This document shows, one piece after another, positions 57,975 through 64,000 of a DNA stretch of 64,000 nucleotides. The stretch covers positions 2,257,001 through 2,321,000 of the forward strand of contig JAQPZY010001561.1 in assembly GCA_029931535.1 (NCBI GenBank). The letters are read 5' to 3'. Under the pieces are notes generated by a model. The model was not told the DNA's origin. It was given only the letters and a program-made list of their open reading frames with translations, and ran no database searches. The translations under genes and the position numbers were made by a program. Numbering within the stretch: position 1 is the first letter of the stretch; each line of letters opens with the position of its first letter. Source of the stretch: Margaritifera margaritifera. Its lineage: Eukaryota > Mollusca > Bivalvia > Unionida > Margaritiferidae.

Positions 57975-60900
57975 CGTTAACATCTGGCTTAAAAGCATGC
58001 CTACCATTTCTTTTCCTAGTTAACATCTGGCTTAAAAGCATGTCTACCATTTCTTTTCCTAGTTAACATCTGGCTTAAAAGCATGCCTACCATTTCTTTT
58101 CCTAGTTAACATCTGGCTTAAAAGCATGCCTACCATTTCTTTTCCTAGTTAACATCTGGCTTAAAAGCATGCCTACCATTTCTTTTTCTAGTTAACATCT
58201 GGCTTAAAAGCACGCCTACCATTTCTTTTTCTAGTTAACATCGGGCTTAAAAGCACGCCTACAATTTCTTTTCCTAGTTAACATCTGGCTTAAAAGCACG
58301 CCTACCATTTCTTTTCCTAGTTAACATCTGGCTTAAAAGCATGCCTACCATTTCTTTTCCTAGTTAACATCTGGCTTAAAAGCATGCCTACCATTTCTTT
58401 TCCTAGTTAACATCTGGCTTAAAAGCACGCCTACCATTTCTTTTCCTAGTTAACATCTGGCTTAAAAGCATGCCTACCATTTCTTTTTCTAGTTAACATC
58501 TGGCTTAAAAGCATGCCTACCATTTCTTTTTCATGCCTACCATTTCTTTTCCTAGTTAACATCTGGCTTAAAAGCACGCCTACCATTTCTTTTCCTAGTT
58601 AACATCTGGCTTAAAAGCATGCCTACCATTTCTTTTTCATGCCTACCATTTCTTTTCCTAGTTAACATCTGGCTTAAAAGCACGCCTACCATTTCTTTTC
58701 CTAGTTAACATCTGGCTTAAAAGCACGCCTACCATTTCTTTTCCTAGTTAACATCTGGCTTAAAATCATACCTACCAATTCTTTTCCTAGTTAACATCTG
58801 CCTTAAAAGCACGCCTACCATTTCTTTTTCTAGTTAACATCTGGCTTAAAAGCATGCCTACCATTTCTTGTTCTAGTTAACATCTGACTTAAAAGCACGC
58901 CTACCATTTCTTTTTCTAGTTAACATCTGGCTGAAAAGCATGCCTACCATTTCTTTTTCTAGTTAACATCTGGCTTAAAAGCACGCCTACCATTTCTTGT
59001 TCTAGTTAACATCTGACTTAAAAGCACGCCTACCATTTCTTTTTCTAGTTAACATCTGGCTTAAAAGCACGCCTACCATTTCTTGTTCTAGTTAACATCT
59101 GACTTAAAAGCACGCCTACCATTTCTTTTTCTAGTTAACATCTGACTTAAAAGCATGCCTACCATTTCTTTTTCATGCCTACCATTTCTTTTTCTAGTTA
59201 ACATCTGACTTAAAAGCATGCCTACCATTTCTTTTTCTAGTTAACATCTGGCTTAAAGGCACGCCTACCATTTCTTTTTCTAGTTAACATCTGACTTAAA
59301 GGCACGCCTACCATTTCTTTTCCTAGTTAACATCTGGCTTAAAAGCATGCCTACCATTTCTTTTTCTAGTTAACATCTGACTTAAAAGCATGTCTACCAT
59401 TTCTTTTTCTAGTTAACATCTGACTTAAAGGCACGCCTACCATTTCTTTTCCTAGTTAACATCTGGCTTAAAAGCATGTCTACCATTTCTTTTCCTAGTT
59501 AACATCTGGCTTAAAAGCATGCCTACCATTTCTTTTCCTAGTTAACATCTGGCTTAAAAGCACGCCTACCATTTCTTTTCCTAGTTAACATCTGGCTTAA
59601 AAGCATGCCTACCATTTCTTTTTCTAGTTAACATCTGACTTAAAAGCATGCCTACCATTTCTTTTTCTAGTTAACATCTGGCTTAAAAGCACGCCTACAA
59701 TTTCTTTTTCTAGTTAACATCTGACTTAAAAGTATGTCTACCATTTCTTTTTCTAGTTAACATCTGGCTTAAAAGCACGCCTACCATTTCTTTTCCTAGT
59801 GAACATCTGGCTTAAAAGCATGCCTACCATTTCTTTTCCTAGTTAACATCTGGCTTAAAAGCATGCCTACCATTTCATTTCCTAGTTAACATCTGGCTTA
59901 AAAGCACGCCTACCATTTCTTTTCCTAGTTTACATCTGGCTTAAAAGCATGCCTACCATTTCTTTTTCTAGTTAACATCTGGCTTAAAAGCATGCCTACC
60001 ATTTCTTTTTCATGCCTACCATTTCTTTTCCTAGTTAACATCTGGCTTAAAAGCACGCCTACCATTTCTTTTCCTAGTTAACATCTGGCTTAAAAGCATG
60101 CCTACCATTTCTTTTTCATGCCTACCATTTCTTTTCCTAGTTAACATCTGGCTTAAAAGCACGCCTACAATTTCTTTTCCTAGTTAACATCTGACTTAAA
60201 AGCATGCCTACCATTTCTTTCTCTAGTTAACATCTGGCTTAAAAGCATGCCTACCATTTCTTTTCCTAGTTAACATCTGGCTTAAAAGCACGCCTACCAT
60301 TTCTTTTTCATGCCTACCATTTCTTTTCCTAGTTAACATCTGGCTTAAAAGCACGCCTACCATTTCTTTTCCTAGTTAACATCTGGCTTAAAATCCTACC
60401 TACCAATTCTTTTCCTAGTTAACATCTGCCTTAAAAGCACGCCTACCATTTCTTTTTCTAGTTAACATCTGGCTTAAAAGCACGCCTACCATTTCTTGTT
60501 CTAGTTAACATCTGACTTAAAAGCACGCCTACCATTTCCTTTTTCTAGTTAACATCTGGCTTAAAAGCATGCCTACCACTTCTTTTTCTAGTTAACATCT
60601 GGCTTAAAAGCACGCCTACCATTTCTTGTTCTAGTTAACATCTGACTTAAAAGCACGCCTACCATTTCTTTTTCTAGTTAACATCTGGCTTAAAAGCACG
60701 CCTACCATTTCTTTTTCTAGTTAACATCTGACTTAAAAGCACGCCTACCATTTCTTTTTCTAGTTAACATCTGACTTAAAAGCATGCCTACCATTTCTTT
60801 TTCATGCCTACCATTTCTTTTTCTAGTTAACATCTGACTTAAAAGCATGCCTACCATTTCTTTTCCTAGTTAACATCTGGCTTAAAAGCATGCCTACCAT

Positions 60901-62906
60901 TTCTTTTCCTAGTTAACATCTGGCTTAAAAGCATGCCTACCATTTCTTTTCCTAGTTAACATCTGGCTTAAAAGCATGCCTACCATTTCTTTTTCTAGTT
61001 AACATCTGGCTTAAAAGCACGCCTACCATTTCTTTTCCTAGTTAACATCTGGCTTAAAAGCACGCCTACCATTTCTTTTCCTAGTTAACATCTGGCATAA
61101 AAGCATGCCTACCATTTCTTTTCCTAGTTAACATCTGGCTTAAAAGCATGCCTACCATTTCTTTTCCTAGTTAACATCTGGCTTAAAAGCATGCCTACCA
61201 TTTCTTTTTCTAGTTAACATCTGGCTTAAAAGCATGCCTACCATTTCTTTTTCTAGTTAACATCTGACTTAAAAGCACGCCTACCATTTCTTTTTCTAGT
61301 TAACATCTGGCTTAAAAGCATGCCTACCATTTCTTTTTCTAGTTAACATCTGGCTTAAAAGCATGCCTACCATTTCTTTTCCTAGTTAACATCTGGCTTA
61401 AAAGCATGTCTACCATTTCTTTTTCTAGTTAACATCTGGCTTAAAAGCATGCCTACCATTTCTTTTTCTAGTTAACATCTGACTTAAAAGCATGCCTACC
61501 ATTTCTTTTTCTAGTTAACATCTGGCTTAAAAGCATGCCTACCATTTCTTTTTCTAGTTAACATCTGGCTTAAAAGCATGCTTACCATTTCTTTTCCTAG
61601 TTAACATCTGGCTTAAAAGCATGCCTACCATTTCTTTTCCTAGTTAACATCTGGCTTAAAAGCATGCCTACCATTTCTTTTCCTAGTTAACATCTGGCTT
61701 AAAAGCATGCCTACCATTTCTTTTTCTAGTTAACATCTGGCTTAAAAGCACGCCTACCATTTCTTTTTCTAGTTAACATCGGGCTTAAAAGCACGCCTAC
61801 CATTTCTTTTCCTAGTTAACATCTGGCTTAAAAGCACGCCTACCATTTCTTTTCCTAGTTAACATCTGGCTTAAAAGCATGCCTACCATTTCTTTTCCTA
61901 GTTAACATCTGGCTTAAAAGCACGCCTACCATTTCTTTTCCTAGTTAACATCTGGCTTAAAAGCATGCCTACCATTTCTTTTTCATGCCTACCATTTCTT
62001 TTCCTAGTTAACATCTGGCTTAAAAGCATGCCTACCATTTCTTTTCTTAGTTAACATCTCACTTAAAAGCATGCCTACCATTTCTTTTTCTAGTTAACAT
62101 CTGGCTTAAAAGCATGCCTACCATTTCTTTTCCTAGTTAACATCTGGCTTAAAAGCACGCCTACCATTTCTTTTTCATGCCTACCATTTCTTTTCCTAGT
62201 TAACATCTGGCTTAAAAGCACGCCTACCATTTCTTTTTCTAGTTAACATCTGGCTTAAAAGCACGCATACCATTTCTTGTTCTAGTTAACATCTGACTTA
62301 AAAGCACGCCTACCATTTCTTTTTCTAGTTAACATCTGGCTTAAAAGCATGCCTACCATTTCTTTTTCTAGTTAACATCTGGCTTAAAAGCACGCCTACC
62401 ATTTCTTGTTCTAGTTAACATCTGACTTAAAAGCACGCCTACCATTTCTTTTTCCAGATAACATCTGGCTTAAAAGCACGCCTACCATTTCTTTTTCTAG
62501 TTAACATCTGACTTAAAAGCACGCCTACCATTTCTTTTTCCAGATAACATCTGGCTTAAAAGCACGCCTACCATTTCTTTTTCTAGTTAACATCTGACTT
62601 AAAAGCACGCCTACCATTTCTTTTTCTAGTTAACATCTGACTTAAAAGCATGCCTACCATTTCTTTTTCATGCCTACCATTTCTTTTTCTAGTTAACATC
62701 TGACTTAAAAGCATGCCTACCATTTCTTTTTCTAGTTAACATCTGGCTTAAAAGCATGCCTACCATTTCTTTTCCGAGTTAACATCTGACTTAAAAGCAT
62801 GCCTACCATTTCTTTTCCGAGTTAACATCTGACTTAAAAGCACGCCTACCATTTCTTTTTCTAGTTAACATCTGGCTTAAAAGCACGCCTACCATTTCTT
62901 TTTCTA
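57975..62906. repeat. 43-bp satellite array, about 115 copies, with higher-order structure
   Basis: Unit AACATCTGGCTTAAAAGCAT + GCCTACCATTTCTTTTCCTA + GTT. Frequent variants: GCACGCC for GCATGCC, CTGAC for CTGGC, TTTTTCT or TTGTTCT for TTTTCCT. An extra partial unit (TTCATGCCTACCATTTCTTT) recurs about a dozen times in the same position within a unit. A rare pair, AAATC-A/C-TACC followed by AACATCTGCCTT, occurs at 58763 and 60391, 1,628 bases apart, so a large block was duplicated. Each unit has the palindromes GTTAAC and, in the major variant, GCATGC. No long open frame survives. Confidence 0.98.
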
Positions 62907-62939
62907 TGTCGAGTGATATTTGCTCAATCGCACTAACAG

Positions 62940-63050
62940 GGGTTTAGAATTTTTTTTTTTATTAAAGATTCAGATTTTTTTTATTTATTAAAGGTTCAGA
63001 ATTTTTTTTTTTTATTAAAGGTTAAGAATTTTTTTTATATTAAAGGTTCA
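62940..63050. repeat. T-rich tandem repeat, 4 degenerate copies
   Basis: TTTTTTATTAAAGGTTCAGA and variants repeat with a spacing of roughly 28-35 bases. Confidence 0.8.
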
Positions 63051-63389
63051 TTTCATTTACATAAAAATGTTTCTACAAAATTCCATTCATCTACGTCAGG
63101 TAGTTTTAGTGTAATCCTGCTAACAATTTTCTCAGGAAGGACGGACGGAAGCAGAGACCGACAGATGGTACCAAATCAAGATAGTCTCCACAAGAAGTGG
63201 GGGCATAACATAAAGGAACGAGTTTTCAAATGAGTAACTATTAATCCAATAAAAGAGTTTCAAAATCTCACGATGAAACTTCCGATTAAAAATGAAAGCG
63301 AAAGAGTCCATGTACAACAGAGATTTGAATATTCGTGAAGACGGCTATGCAGCATGTAAAATTTCATTCAGACTTCTTATTTATGCGGA
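63051..63389. other. transposon-end-like sequence, no gene
   Basis: AGGAAGGACGGACGGAAGCA and ACCGACAGATGGTACC at 63135-63175 resemble the other GACGGACGG-type ends in the window. Nothing else seen. Confidence 0.35.

Positions 63390-63442
<53 letters not shown>
63390..63442. repeat. (TA)n microsatellite
   Basis: About 26 uninterrupted TA dinucleotides. Confidence 0.95.
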
Positions 63443-63445
<3 letters not shown>

Positions 63446-63788
63446 TCTACTCAAATGTACGTATAAACAAGACACATGTTTTCTATGTTTCATCACATGT
63501 TTACAATACAGGATTATTAGATTATGATTACTACGCTATCACTATTATTAGAACTAAGTGAGATTACGAGAAAACATGATGCACATTAGTGTCAATATAA
63601 ATAAATGAAATTTGATACATCGTTGCATCCCAATTAAGTTGTTCTTTCTTTGGTTTTGAGAAAAATTCAGCTTTCATTTTTGACATGATTGTTATTTTCT
63701 TCTTATGAATCTAAATGCTTTGAGTAAGACAATTTATTTTTCAAACAACACATTCAAGGGGGGAAAAACTAATCTTAAGACTTTAGTG
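63443..63788. other. no gene recognised
   Basis: Nothing identifiable. Confidence 0.5.

Positions 63789-63820
<32 letters not shown>
63789..63820. repeat. (TA)n(CA)n microsatellite
   Basis: About nine TA followed by seven CA dinucleotides. A short TA run also occurs at 63929-63945. Confidence 0.95.
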
Positions 63821-63821
<1 letters not shown>

Positions 63822-64000
63822 ACGAGATGTATAAATGTGTCATTAAAAAGAAATTAGGCTTACTGAGTCTCCTTTTTCATGAAAAATGTATGCATCTCGT
63901 AGAATATCAAAGAAACAGCGTACATACTATATATATATATATATAACCGCAATTTAAACAATTAACAATAATCATAAATGTGAAATATGTGAATAAGGCT

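Noticed and set aside
57975..62906. CRISPR-like array
   Set aside because: Units are contiguous and near-identical, with no unique spacers. The sequence is clearly eukaryotic. The same applies to the 38- and 46-bp arrays.

Overview
This is a 64 kb piece of an animal nuclear genome, most likely a bivalve mollusc or close relative. It is AT-rich, has spliced coding exons, tRNA-derived SINEs, decayed LINEs, hAT-like miniature elements and a very large amount of tandem repeat. The bivalve call is an inference from repeat styles I know (SINE heads with a Nin-DC-like core, a repeat family opening GTTTAACGGCAC, transposon ends rich in GACGGACGG). Nothing prokaryotic or viral was recognised, and no rRNA or functional tRNA gene.

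The best-supported gene lies on the minus strand at 43333-52377. Four exons join in perfect phase: 51760-52377, 49362-49769, 48028-48154 and 44960-45135. A likely 33-base microexon follows at 43333-43365. They encode two tandem LamG (concanavalin A-like lectin) domains and then a Pro/Val/Glu-rich linker. The first LamG sits in one exon; the second is split over three. The protein continues beyond both ends of the model, so its full architecture and name are unknown. Its introns hold three unrelated minisatellites (24, 31 and 27 bp), a near-perfect 41-bp hairpin, SINE-like repeats and microsatellites.

A second possible gene end is a plus-strand terminal exon at 31717-31949. It encodes a short four-cysteine domain and a stop, followed by ATTAAA. 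Its 3' end and downstream flank are duplicated, with a stop codon, at 27646-27814. The 3.8 kb array of about 100 copies of a 38-bp unit lies between the two copies.

Layout: 1-2160 decayed non-LTR retrotransposon (reverse transcriptase plus RNase H); 2.3-9.9 kb SINEs, a hAT-like MITE, a patch of decayed coding sequence and microsatellites; 9.5-19.6 kb several minisatellites, ending in a 1.16 kb array of 46-bp units; 20.6-22.6 kb two 650-bp direct copies of an element with short inverted ends; 22.6-27.6 kb SINEs (one nested in another) and short arrays; 27.6-32.1 kb the 38-bp array and its duplicated exon; 32-43 kb mostly unassigned sequence with small arrays and a truncated LINE inserted in a 31-bp minisatellite; 43.3-52.4 kb the LamG gene; 52.6-54 kb an element built of 146-bp palindrome-bearing monomers; 57.98-62.91 kb a satellite of about 115 copies of a 43-bp unit with higher-order duplications; 62.9-64 kb T-rich repeat and microsatellites.

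Most long open frames in the window are by-products of tandem repeats whose period is a multiple of three. They are not proposed as genes.
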